DNA of 64,000 nt from Rhizobiaceae bacterium. Its GTDB lineage: Bacteria > Pseudomonadota > Alphaproteobacteria > Rhizobiales > Rhizobiaceae. The translations under genes and the position numbers were made by a program. The notes under the pieces were generated by a model. The model searched no databases and was not told the origin of the DNA. It saw only the letters and a program-made list of their open reading frames with translations. The stretch is from contig JARGOF010000012.1 in assembly GCA_029212415.1 (NCBI GenBank), positions 36,008-100,007 on the forward strand. The letters run 5' to 3'. Of the stretch, positions 53,886 through 62,597 are shown piece by piece. Each line of letters begins with the position of its first letter. Position 1 is the stretch's first letter.

Positions 53886-54845
53886 TCAAACCGCCAGAGA
53901 CACACTCTCCTCGGAGGTGGATTTGCGCTGCTCCGGATGCAGGCTGCTGCCAAGAATATGCTGGTTGTTGCGAATGACATCGGCACTTGATCCGATAATC
54001 AGCCGGTCGGCATGACCGACCACATGGACATCCTTGTTGGCGTAGGGAATCGACGACAAAAAGTGTTTCATGCAATTCAGACGCGCTCTTTTCTTGTCAT
54101 TGGATTTGACCACCGTCCAGGGCGCATCGGCTGTATCGGTATAGAAGAACATGGCCTCCTTGGCTTCGGTGTAGTCATCCCATTTGTCCAGTGACTGCAG
54201 GTCGATGGGTGACAGTTTCCACTTTTTGAGCTGTTCGTTCTCGCGCGATTTGAATCGGCGCAGCTGCTCTTCACGGGTGACCGAATACCAGTATTTGAAC
54301 AGGCGAACACCGCTTCGAACAATCATTTGCTCGACCTGGGGCGCCTGCCGCATGAATTCCAGGTAATCGTTGGGCGTACAAAAACCCATCACCCGCTCCA
54401 CACCGGCCCTGTTGTACCAGGAACGGTCGAAAAACACGATTTCTCCACCGGCTGGCAGATGCTCGATATAGCGCTGGAAATACCATTGCGTCGCTTCGCG
54501 TTCGGTCGGCTTTTCGAGCGCCACAACTCTGGCACCGCGCGGGTTGAGATGCTCGGTAAAGCGTTTGATCGTTCCGCCTTTTCCTGCCGCATCGCGGCCT
54601 TCGAAAAGCACCACGATCTTCTCGCCCGTTGCCTTTACCCATTCCTGCAATTTGAGCAATTCGACCTGCAGTTCGGCCTTGTGGTTTTCATAGGCACTTC
54701 GGCTGATCTTCTTTTTATAGGGATATTCACCATCCTCGAAAACCCGACGGATCGCCTCGGGGTCATGCCGCATCAATGCCAGCCGGTGCCTTGGGTCCTG
54801 TTGATCTTCGGTGGGTTTCTGAGTCTGCTCCGCCAAATCCGTCAT
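53886..54845 (-). CDS. ppk2: polyphosphate kinase 2 (PPK2)
   Basis: A 319-residue PPK2 family protein with Walker A VLFEGRDAAGKGGTIKRFTE, the lid region NPRGARVVALEKPTERE, Walker B VFFDRSWYNRAGVERVMGF and RNNQHILGSSL near the C-terminus. ATG 54845 follows GGGAG. It moves phosphate between polyphosphate and nucleotides. It is convergent with hpaI, the stops being 5 bases apart with no visible terminator. Confidence 0.93.
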   Translation of the reverse strand: MTDLAEQTQKPTEDQQDPRHRLALMRHDPEAIRRVFEDGEYPYKKKISRSAYENHKAELQVELLKLQEWVKATGEKIVVLFEGRDAAGKGGTIKRFTEHLNPRGARVVALEKPTEREATQWYFQRYIEHLPAGGEIVFFDRSWYNRAGVERVMGFCTPNDYLEFMRQAPQVEQMIVRSGVRLFKYWYSVTREEQLRRFKSRENEQLKKWKLSPIDLQSLDKWDDYTEAKEAMFFYTDTADAPWTVVKSNDKKRARLNCMKHFLSSIPYANKDVHVVGHADRLIIGSSADVIRNNQHILGSSLHPEQRKSTSEESVSLAV

Positions 54846-55238
54846 GAATGCTCCCGTTACAGTTTCATCGCCAACACGCACAGCACTGGCATGATCATCA
54901 TAAACGGCAGCCGGTCTGATACCATGATCCAGATCAATCGGCTGCTGGAAGATGAAACAAAGCGTTTTATTGCCATGGGTCCTTTGCCGGATCATCTGAT
55001 CGAGCGAACCCAGGCGCCCAAACCGGGCTTGCTGCATGGAGATCGACAGGTGCGTGAAACCTGCGACGTGGCCAGAACCTCTTTGGCAAAGCCTCCCGCC
55101 CAATAATCGAAAAGTTGCAACTGCCTTTTCAGCTCAGGTGTTCGGAATGGGTTCGCGATGTTCGAACGATCTTGTCTGCGACGATGCATTGCGTTACCCG
55201 TTGCAATGGAACCAGACTTGCAGAGGATGACGAGCCCT

Positions 55239-56357
55239 ATGGACCATATTGACTGTATTGTTGCCGGCGGCGGCGTTGTTGGTCTGGGCATTGCCCGCGC
55301 CTTGGCGCTGGCCGGGCGCGAGGTTGTCATCATTGAGGCGGAAAACATCATCGGCTCGCACACCAGCGCGCGCAATTCCGAAGTCATTCATGCCGGCATC
55401 TATTATGCAGCCGGTTCGCTGAAAGCGCGGCTATGCGTTTCTGGCAAACCGGCGCTCTATGCCTATTGTCAGGACCATGGCATCGGCCATGAGCGCACCG
55501 GAAAGCTGATTGTCGCGGCGCGGGAGGAGGACCTGCCCGGCCTTGCGTCCATCCGGGAACACGCCATTGCCAATGGTGTCGATGACATCAGTGCCATTTC
55601 GGCGAAAGAGGCTATGGCACTGGAGCCAGAGCTGTTCTGTGTCGGGGCTCTCTCCTCACCCTCTACCGGCATTGTAGACAGTCATGCGCTGATGCTGGCG
55701 CTGCGCGGCGACGCCGAGGATGCGGGCGCCATGATTGCTTTCAACAGCCGCGTCACATCGCTGGAGCCGGCGAATGGCCGGTTGAAAGTGTCCGTTGACG
55801 GCGTAGAACCCGCCGTTATCACCTGCAATGATTTTGTCAATGCTGCAGGCCACGGGGCCTGGGATATTGCCCGATCAGTTCCCGGCCTGTCGCCAGCTTC
55901 GATCCCTCCGCATCTGCTTTCGAAAGGCAATTATTATGCCCTGTCCGGTCACGCCACACCGTTCCGCCAACTGATCTATCCCATGCCGGGCGACGGCTCG
56001 CTGGGTATTCACTTCACCCGTGATCTCGCCGGTCAGGCGCGTTTCGGCCCCGATGTCGAGTGGATGGAAGGCGAGGAACTCGATTACAGTGTAGCAACCG
56101 GCAAGGAAAAACTCTTCGAAGACGACATACGCAGCTACTGGCCGAACCTGCCTGCCAATGCACTTGTGCCCTCCTATTGCGGCATCCGGCCAAAAATGAT
56201 CGGCACCGGCATGGCACCGGCGGATTTTGTCATCCAGTCTCCGCGTGACAACGGTATTGACGGGCTGACGCAGCTCTTTGGCATGGAATCGCCCGGCCTG
56301 ACGTCCTGTCTTTCCATAGGGGATTACGTGGCTGAGATCGTTGCCTCCGGTCGGTAA
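55239..56357 (+). CDS. FAD-dependent oxidoreductase, L-2-hydroxyglutarate oxidase (LhgO)-like
   Basis: A 372-residue DAO-family flavoprotein. Its N-terminal FAD motif is CIVAGGGVVGLGIARAL (GxGxxG). Then come SHTSARNSEVIHAGIYY, a motif of LhgO-type oxidases, LVAAREE-like KLIVAAREEDL, FVNAAGHGAWDIA and LGIHFTRDLAG. ATG 55239 is preferred; ATG 55227 sits directly on the AGAGG. LhgO relatives oxidise L-2-hydroxyglutarate to 2-oxoglutarate. Isolated gene. Confidence 0.82.
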   Translation: MDHIDCIVAGGGVVGLGIARALALAGREVVIIEAENIIGSHTSARNSEVIHAGIYYAAGSLKARLCVSGKPALYAYCQDHGIGHERTGKLIVAAREEDLPGLASIREHAIANGVDDISAISAKEAMALEPELFCVGALSSPSTGIVDSHALMLALRGDAEDAGAMIAFNSRVTSLEPANGRLKVSVDGVEPAVITCNDFVNAAGHGAWDIARSVPGLSPASIPPHLLSKGNYYALSGHATPFRQLIYPMPGDGSLGIHFTRDLAGQARFGPDVEWMEGEELDYSVATGKEKLFEDDIRSYWPNLPANALVPSYCGIRPKMIGTGMAPADFVIQSPRDNGIDGLTQLFGMESPGLTSCLSIGDYVAEIVASGR

Positions 56358-56500
56358 ACAACCGGGATCAGGCCATAACAAACCGCCTTATAAAATTGAT
56401 GAAAACTTGAATTGCCGGCCATTATGGCATACCGCACACACCAGCATCGCCAGTCCGCCTGGTGCATTGAAAAAGACGTTTGGACCAATGGAGTAAATTC

Positions 56501-57337
56501 TTGTCACAGAGCAAATCCGTAAAGGTCGGCCCCGTCACCTTTTCCAACGATCATCCATTCGTGCTGATTGCTGGTCCCTGCCAGATTGAAAGCCGTGAAC
56601 ACGCCATGGACATCGCCGCAGAACTGGTGTCGATAACACAGGATCTGGGCATTCCGCTGGTTTACAAATCGTCCTATGACAAGGCCAATCGTTCCTCGGT
56701 TTCCGGCCAGCGCGGTGTCGGTATCGACAATGGTCTGGCAATCCTTGCCGAAGTGCGCGAGAAATTCGGCTGCCCGGTGATTACCGACATTCATGAACGG
56801 CAACAGGCAGCGCACGCCGCCGAAGCCGTGGATATTCTGCAAATTCCAGCCTATCTGTGCCGCCAGACAGATCTGCTTCTGGCTGCAGGGGAGACTGGAA
56901 AGGCAATCAATGTGAAGAAGGGCCAGTTTCTGGCCCCCTGGGACATGGCCAATGTCGCCGAGAAAATAGCCGCCACCGGCAACAGCAATATTCTGCTTTG
57001 CGAACGTGGCACGACCTTCGGCTACAATACGCTGGTCACAGACTTTCGCGGTCTGCCGAAGATGGCCGAGACCGGCTATCCGATTGTCTTTGATGCAACC
57101 CATTCGGTGCAACAGCCGGGTGGCCAGGGCGCATCGTCGGGCGGGCAACGCGAATACGCACCGGTCCTGGCAAGGGCGGCCCTGGCGGTCGGCTGCGCCT
57201 CGGTCTTTATCGAGACCCACGACAATCCCGACGCCGCGCCGTCCGACGGACCAAACATGATCCCGATCGACCAGATGAAAGCGATGCTGGCCCGGCTCAA
57301 GGCATTTGATGATCTCGCCAAACAACAGGTTTTGTAA
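56501..57337 (+). CDS. kdsA: 3-deoxy-8-phosphooctulonate synthase (Kdo-8-P synthase)
   Basis: A 278-residue DAHP-synthase-fold enzyme with [16 protein letters not shown] at the start, [52 protein letters not shown], and [12 protein letters not shown]. These are the KdsA landmarks binding PEP and arabinose 5-phosphate. TTG 56501 has GGAG seven bases before it; a TTG at 56480 would add seven residues. kdsD begins at the base after the stop codon. Confidence 0.94.
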   Translation: MSQSKSVKVGPVTFSNDHPFVLIAGPCQIESREHAMDIAAELVSITQDLGIPLVYKSSYDKANRSSVSGQRGVGIDNGLAILAEVREKFGCPVITDIHERQQAAHAAEAVDILQIPAYLCRQTDLLLAAGETGKAINVKKGQFLAPWDMANVAEKIAATGNSNILLCERGTTFGYNTLVTDFRGLPKMAETGYPIVFDATHSVQQPGGQGASSGGQREYAPVLARAALAVGCASVFIETHDNPDAAPSDGPNMIPIDQMKAMLARLKAFDDLAKQQVL

Positions 57338-58312
57338 ATGTCACCGGAAAGAAATCTGCGCACCGAAATCCTGAAAGCTGCCCGTACATCCAGGGACGGT
57401 ATTGATACGGTGCTGGGCGAACTGGATGGTGCGCTGGGCGATGCCATTATCGAAGCTGTCGGCATTATCGCCCAGATGCGTGGACGGGTCATCGTCACCG
57501 GTGTTGGCAAAAGCGGCCATGTCGGCGCCAAGACAGCAGCCACCCTGGCGTCCACCGGCACGCCGGCATTGTTTGTTCATGCAACGGAAGCAAGCCATGG
57601 GGATCTGGGCATGATCACGCCCGATGATTGTGTTGTCGCCATATCCTGGTCCGGCGAAACCAAGGAATTGTCAGATGTCGTTTATCACGCCAGACGCAGC
57701 GACATTCCGCTGATTGCCGTGACCGCACAATCACAAAGCACGCTGGCACGCAGCGCCACGGTGGCGCTTGTCCTGCCAATGGTTGAAGAGGCCTGCCCCT
57801 TGGGGCTGGCTCCGACCACCTCGACACTGATGCAGATGATGGTCTGCGACACGCTGGCAATCGGCCTGCTGGTCCGGCGGGGTTTTTCGGAGCGCGATTT
57901 CAGGCATTTTCACCCCGGTGGCTCTCTCGGCGCCAGTCTGACGCTGGTCCGCGACGCCATGCATTCGGGCGATGCTTTGCCTCTGGTCAAGGCCGGCACC
58001 CTTTTGATAGACGCTATCAAGACGATTTCCGACAAGGGTTTTGGTCTGGTCGTCGTCACAGATGACAACGGACATCTGCGCGGGGTCATCACCGATGGTG
58101 ACCTGCGGCGCAACGCGCATGTGGATACAAGCACCGCCATTGTCGATGACATCATGACTGTTGGCGGTCTGACCGTAGAGCCGGACATGCTGTTGGCATC
58201 GGCTTTGAAGATGGTTCAGGACAACAGGGTCGGTGCTCTGGTTGTGGAAGATGCGGGAACAGCAGTGGGTGTCATTCATGTCCTCGACATGCTGCGCATA
58301 GGGGCTGCATAA
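57338..58312 (+). CDS. kdsD: D-arabinose-5-phosphate isomerase (KdsD/KpsF)
   Basis: A 324-residue protein: SIS isomerase domain (about 35-180, with VTGVGKSGHVGAKTAATLASTG and ISWSGETKEL) followed by two CBS domains (about 205-320; MHSGDALPLVKAGTLLIDA, GVITDGDLRR, MTVGGLTVEPD). It makes arabinose 5-phosphate for KdsA, and the two genes touch, so they are co-translated. A strong bidirectional hairpin follows. Confidence 0.94.
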   Translation: MSPERNLRTEILKAARTSRDGIDTVLGELDGALGDAIIEAVGIIAQMRGRVIVTGVGKSGHVGAKTAATLASTGTPALFVHATEASHGDLGMITPDDCVVAISWSGETKELSDVVYHARRSDIPLIAVTAQSQSTLARSATVALVLPMVEEACPLGLAPTTSTLMQMMVCDTLAIGLLVRRGFSERDFRHFHPGGSLGASLTLVRDAMHSGDALPLVKAGTLLIDAIKTISDKGFGLVVVTDDNGHLRGVITDGDLRRNAHVDTSTAIVDDIMTVGGLTVEPDMLLASALKMVQDNRVGALVVEDAGTAVGVIHVLDMLRIGAA

Positions 58313-58341
58313 AAGGCGGATGGAAACCCACCCGCCTTTTT
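58311..58341. terminator. bidirectional intrinsic terminator between kdsD and bioY
   Basis: AAAAGGCGG at 58311-58319 pairs with CCGCCTTTT at 58332-58340. The flanking A-run and T-run make it work on both strands, fitting the convergent kdsD and bioY genes. Confidence 0.85.
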
Positions 58342-58363
58342 CAACATAAAGGATTTTTGATAA

Positions 58364-58960
58364 TCAGCCGCGCAGTTTGCGCAATACGGCCCATAGAGCC
58401 GGAACCAGTGTCGAGGCCAGCGCCACTTTGATCAGGTCGCCCGCGATAAAGGGCACCACACCGAACTGCCAGGACTTCTCAGCGCCGATCAGCGTTGCAA
58501 GCCAGGCAAACCCCAGCGCCATCATCAAGACTTCGGCGGTCAAAACAGCAGCAAACATCTTGCCGACACTGCGATCCCAACCGCGATCCGCAGCCCAGCC
58601 GACAATCGCTGCAGCCACCACAAAACCAGCCAGATATCCGCCGGTCGAGCCCATCATATAGGCAATGCCGACGCCTTTTTCAGGCGTGCCCTGAAACACC
58701 GGCAATCCCATCATGCCTTCAGCCATGTAAAGAAGCAGGGTCGCCACGCCAAGGCGCATGCCGAATGTTGCGGCAATGGCAAAAACAGCCAGAGTCTGCA
58801 GCGACAGGTCAACGGGCCCGAGGAATACCTTCGTCTTGGCCGAAAGGGTCAGCAACAATGTGCCGCCGACGGCCAGCAATGCATACCAGGCAAAGCGAAG
58901 CAGCGGTTTGTCAGAAGCCAGGTTCTCCGCCAGGGAACGGGTGGGAGCAATCATTGTCAT
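58364..58960 (-). CDS. bioY: biotin transporter BioY
   Basis: A 198-residue membrane protein with six predicted helices. It has the BioY landmarks PVDLSLQTLAVFAIA (substrate-binding helix region), GLPVFQGTPEKGVGIAYMMGSTGGYLAGFV, and near the end FIAGDLIKVALA. ATG 58960 follows GGAGAG with 5-base spacing; a GTG at 58963 and ATG 58954 are other options. No bioM/bioN genes are next to it, so it probably works alone or with a distant ECF module. I see no clear BioR operator. Confidence 0.93.
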   Translation of the reverse strand: MTMIAPTRSLAENLASDKPLLRFAWYALLAVGGTLLLTLSAKTKVFLGPVDLSLQTLAVFAIAATFGMRLGVATLLLYMAEGMMGLPVFQGTPEKGVGIAYMMGSTGGYLAGFVVAAAIVGWAADRGWDRSVGKMFAAVLTAEVLMMALGFAWLATLIGAEKSWQFGVVPFIAGDLIKVALASTLVPALWAVLRKLRG

Positions 58961-59098
58961 CACATCTCTCCAGAAAAATCATCTGCTTGCCTGATGCCGC
59001 CAATGACACAGGCTTCAAGCTGGTATATTAACTTTGCCTAGCGGCTGCAAGTAGACTGGCACTTGATCCCCGGACAAACAAACTGAGTTTCCTCACCC

Positions 59099-60007
59099 AT
59101 GGCACACCCCAAGTTCTCGACCGAATTCACGCCAGCCCATGGGGAAGCAATTTCTGTCGGCCCCGATATCCAGCGCATAACCGCGCCCAATAGCGGCCCG
59201 CTGACATTTCATGGGACCAACAGCTACATCATCGGCAAAGATTCGGTGGCGGTGATTGACCCCGGCCCTGCCATTGAGAGCCATTACGCCGCTTTGCTTG
59301 CAGCGCTCAGGGGTCGCACTGTTTCCCATATCATGGTCAGCCATACCCACAAGGATCACTCGCCGCTGGCACGCCGACTGGCCGATGAGACCGGCGCACC
59401 GATTGTTGCCGAAGGCAGGCACCGCGCAGCAAGACCTCTGTTTGTTGGTGAGGTCAATCCGCTGGAAGAAAGTTCGGATATGGATTTCCAGCCGGATATC
59501 GAGGCCAGCGATGGCCAGTTGATCGACGGCGATGGCTGGGCCTTGCGGGTGCTGCATACGCCGGGACATACAGCCAATCACGCATCCTTTGCGCTGGAGA
59601 ACGAGGGAATCGTCTTTTCAGCCGATCACGTCATGGCCTGGGCAACATCCATTGTGGCGCCACCGGATGGCTCGATGTCGGACTATATGGAATCGCTGGA
59701 CAAAATGCTCGAACGCGATGACCAATATTATCTGCCCGGCCATGGTGGAGCGGTCGAGGAACCGGACCGGTTTGTCCGGGCGCTTCGCACCCACAGAAAA
59801 ATGCGCGAAGCAGCCGTGCTGGACCGCCTGTCCAAGGGTGATCGCACGATTGCCGATATGGTCACGGTGATTTACCGGGACACCGATGCGCGCCTGCACG
59901 GTGCCGCAGCCCTGTCCCTGTTGGCGCATCTGGAGGATATGGTTTCTCGCGGCATCGTGGAAACCGAGGATGCTCCATCCATCAATGGCGCGTTTTTTCT
60001 CAAATAA
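59099..60007 (+). CDS. MBL-fold metallo-hydrolase
   Basis: A 302-residue metallo-beta-lactamase-fold protein. It has the zinc motif SHTHKDHSPLA (HxHxDH), then HTPGHTANHASFA with a metal His, FSADHVMAW with the bridging Asp, and YLPGHGGAVEEP with the last His. The C-terminal helical tail (about 235-302) is typical of beta-lactamase-like protein 2 hydrolases (LACTB2 type). Substrate unknown; an acyl-thioester or RNA-related role cannot be told apart here. Confidence 0.87.
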   Translation: MAHPKFSTEFTPAHGEAISVGPDIQRITAPNSGPLTFHGTNSYIIGKDSVAVIDPGPAIESHYAALLAALRGRTVSHIMVSHTHKDHSPLARRLADETGAPIVAEGRHRAARPLFVGEVNPLEESSDMDFQPDIEASDGQLIDGDGWALRVLHTPGHTANHASFALENEGIVFSADHVMAWATSIVAPPDGSMSDYMESLDKMLERDDQYYLPGHGGAVEEPDRFVRALRTHRKMREAAVLDRLSKGDRTIADMVTVIYRDTDARLHGAAALSLLAHLEDMVSRGIVETEDAPSINGAFFLK

Positions 60008-60008
60008 T

Positions 60009-60953
60009 TCAGCGAACGGAAAGGCCCACCAGTTCTGCGTCGAGTGCGGTGAGAAAATCTGAAATAATCTGGGCATTGGCGCCAAAATCATGGGGCCCGA
60101 AACGGGATACGGACCGCATGTCGACAAAGGTTGTTTCGGCTTCTTCGCTGAGGCGAATGCTGACGTCTGAGAGTGTTCCCAGCATCGGTGCCCGCGCCAC
60201 ACCCTGCAAGACAATCTGAGCGGGAACCGGGATCACCGGCTCGGGAAAATCCGCATCACCGTCCGAAGTCTCATCAGGGTGCGCAATGGGTTGATCGTTT
60301 TCCTCATCATCATCGGGTGCAGCCGCATCCGACTCAGAGGTTTCATCCGATGACAAGGGTTCCTGATCGATTGCAGCCGATTCGGGATTGTCCGGTTCGG
60401 GCATTTTGCTGGCAATGACACGGATGCCCCTGTTGGCGGCGACAAGATTGACCGCGTCAAACACCCGATCCAAAGCGCCCTCGTAACGCCGACCGGTTAT
60501 CTGAGGATAGGCTTCCATCTGGCCCGCATAGGGTGCAGCTGCTTCCAGGTTCAAAGCCGATAGCCAGTTGGCTTCGTGGGTGATGGGCTCAATGAAGGCA
60601 GGAACATCCGTTGTATCGGTCGAAATATCGTACAGTTGCGGCAGGCTGTAGGCACGCCAGGCGACGCCACTGGCAGGAACCAGAACACAGATTGCCAGCA
60701 GCACGGCCTTTGCCGACGCCCGGCCGCCCTTGGCTCCGACCATCCACAACTGGAGGATCCCGTAACAGGCCAGCAGAAAGGCCAGCAGCGCCGAAGCTGT
60801 GGCGATAAGGAACAGCGCCAGAAATGTTTCCGACTCCATGATTGCAAACCAATGCAGGCCTGCTGAAATAACAAACAGCACGAAGGCAAACAGAGCAAAA
60901 CGAAACGACCAGAATGCGGCATGGGAGACGGGGCGATCATAGTGAATTTTCAT
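60009..60953 (-). CDS. membrane protein with DUF1499-like domain and an acidic insert
   Basis: A 314-residue protein. Three predicted helices at about 14-35, 42-70 and 82-100 are followed by a periplasmic or cytosolic domain with NWLSALNLEAAAPYAG, YPQITGRRYEGALDRVFDAV, and at the end VDMRSVSRFGPHDFGANAQIISDFL, the DUF1499 pattern. Between them (about 195-250) lies a low-complexity acidic stretch rich in Asp, Glu, Ser and Pro, which splits the domain. ATG 60953 was chosen; longer upstream sequence is non-coding. Function of DUF1499 is unknown. Confidence 0.75.
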   Translation of the reverse strand: MKIHYDRPVSHAAFWSFRFALFAFVLFVISAGLHWFAIMESETFLALFLIATASALLAFLLACYGILQLWMVGAKGGRASAKAVLLAICVLVPASGVAWRAYSLPQLYDISTDTTDVPAFIEPITHEANWLSALNLEAAAPYAGQMEAYPQITGRRYEGALDRVFDAVNLVAANRGIRVIASKMPEPDNPESAAIDQEPLSSDETSESDAAAPDDDEENDQPIAHPDETSDGDADFPEPVIPVPAQIVLQGVARAPMLGTLSDVSIRLSEEAETTFVDMRSVSRFGPHDFGANAQIISDFLTALDAELVGLSVR

Positions 60954-61159
60954 GTGGTTTGGCCTGTTGGCAGATGGATAGAGGTTTAACCCAAGTGCCG
61001 GCTTATCGGAATAGGCTGATGGCAAGGTTTTGCATACAGCCGCCTTGTTGCGTGGCGCGGCAATTTGCTCGCAAAAAAGGCGTTTGCATTGCTTCCTTCC
61101 TGTCGACAGCCAGAGGCCTGCCGCGATACGATGGCGCAAATCAAGACAGGATATTGACC

Positions 61160-62566
61160 ATGAATATGAAACCGCCGCTGAGCAATGTGCAACAACGTGA
61201 CATTGATGCCATTCTGCATCCCTATACGCCCCTGCACAAATTGTCAGAGACCGGTGCAATGGTGGTCGAAAGAGGCCAGGGTGTTTTCATCTATGATACG
61301 CAGGGCAAGGAATATATCGAGGGCATGTCCGGTCTGTGGTGCGCCGGTCTTGGCTTCGGTGACCAGGAGCTGATCGACGCGGCAACACAGCAATTGCAGA
61401 CCCTGCCCTTCTACCATCTGTTTGGCGCCAAGGGTACGGAACCGGCCATCGAACTTGCGGAAAAGCTCAAGGAACTGGCACCCGTCCCCATTTCCAAGGT
61501 GTTCTTCACCTCTTCGGGATCGGAGGCCAATGACACCCAGGTCAAGCTTGCCTGGTATTACAACAACGCCCGCGGCAAGCCGAAGAAGAAAAAGATCATT
61601 TCGCGCATCAAGGCCTATCACGGGGTCACCATCATGACCGGTTCGCTGACCGGCCTTCCGAACAATCACCGGGGCTTTGATTTGCCGGTTGACCGTGTTC
61701 TGCATGCCGATTGCCCCCACTATTATCGCTACGGGCATGAGGGTGAGACGGAAGCGGCATTCACCGCCCGGATGGCAAAATCCCTGCGCGATCTCATTGA
61801 ACGTGAAGACCCCGATACCATCGCGGCGATGATTGCCGAACCGGTCATGGGCGCTGGCGGTGTCATCCCGCCCTCGGCTGGCTATTTTCAGGCCATTCAG
61901 CCGATCCTCGATGAATATGACATCATGCTGATTGATGATGAGGTCATCAACGGATTTTGCCGAACCGGCAATTGGTGGGGGTGCCAGACCCACAATATGG
62001 TGCCCAGAACCATATCGGCGGCCAAACAGATGACCGCCGCCTATGCGCCGCTGGGTGCGGTCATGGTTCCTGACGACATCTATCAGGCCTATATGGATAT
62101 TTCGGCTGAAATCGGCACCTTCGGCCATGGCTTTACCTATGGTGGGCATCCGCTTGGCTGCGCCCTTGGTGTCAAAGCCATCGAGATCTACCAGAAGCGC
62201 GACATTCTGGGCCGGGTGCGCGGATTGATACCGCTGTTTGAAAAACGCGCGCAGGCTCTGGCAGAGCATCCGCTGGTTGGCGAAGTGCGTACATCGGGAC
62301 TGATGGGCGGGATCGAACTGGTTGCCCACAAGGCCAGCAAACGGTCGTTCCTGCCGTCACTCGGCATTGCCGCCAAGACCGCTGCCTATCTGGAAAAGCG
62401 CGGGGCCATCTTGCGGGCCATCGGCGATACAATCGCCATCTGCCCGCCGATGATCATCAGCGAGGATGAACTCAATGCCCTGTTCGACAGGCTTGAAGAC
62501 GCACTGGACGATACAGAGTATTACGTCACGCAAAACCAGTGCCGAGCAGAAGCCTCTGCCGGCTAA
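61160..62566 (+). CDS. class III (omega) aminotransferase
   Basis: A 468-residue PLP-dependent enzyme: MSGLWCAGLGFG (family start), FFTSSGSEANDTQVKLAWYY, HGVTIMTGSLTG, AEPVMGAGGVIPP, DDEVINGFCRTGNWWG with the PLP-binding Asp, and SAAKQMTAAYAPLGAV with the Schiff-base Lys. ATG 61160 follows ACAGGA. Such enzymes move amino groups from beta-alanine, putrescine or other amines to pyruvate. It lies just before ppdK on the other strand; its stop sits in a short tandem repeat. Confidence 0.92.
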   Translation: MNMKPPLSNVQQRDIDAILHPYTPLHKLSETGAMVVERGQGVFIYDTQGKEYIEGMSGLWCAGLGFGDQELIDAATQQLQTLPFYHLFGAKGTEPAIELAEKLKELAPVPISKVFFTSSGSEANDTQVKLAWYYNNARGKPKKKKIISRIKAYHGVTIMTGSLTGLPNNHRGFDLPVDRVLHADCPHYYRYGHEGETEAAFTARMAKSLRDLIEREDPDTIAAMIAEPVMGAGGVIPPSAGYFQAIQPILDEYDIMLIDDEVINGFCRTGNWWGCQTHNMVPRTISAAKQMTAAYAPLGAVMVPDDIYQAYMDISAEIGTFGHGFTYGGHPLGCALGVKAIEIYQKRDILGRVRGLIPLFEKRAQALAEHPLVGEVRTSGLMGGIELVAHKASKRSFLPSLGIAAKTAAYLEKRGAILRAIGDTIAICPPMIISEDELNALFDRLEDALDDTEYYVTQNQCRAEASAG

Positions 62567-62592
62567 AGTTTCTGGCGGCTAAAGTTTCTGGC
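62561..62592. repeat. 16-bp tandem repeat over the aminotransferase stop codon
   Basis: GGCTAAAGTTTCTGGC occurs twice in a row (62561-62576 and 62577-62592). The TAA stop of the aminotransferase lies in the first copy, so a copy-number change would not alter the protein. Confidence 0.9.
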
Positions 62593-62597
62593 GGAAC

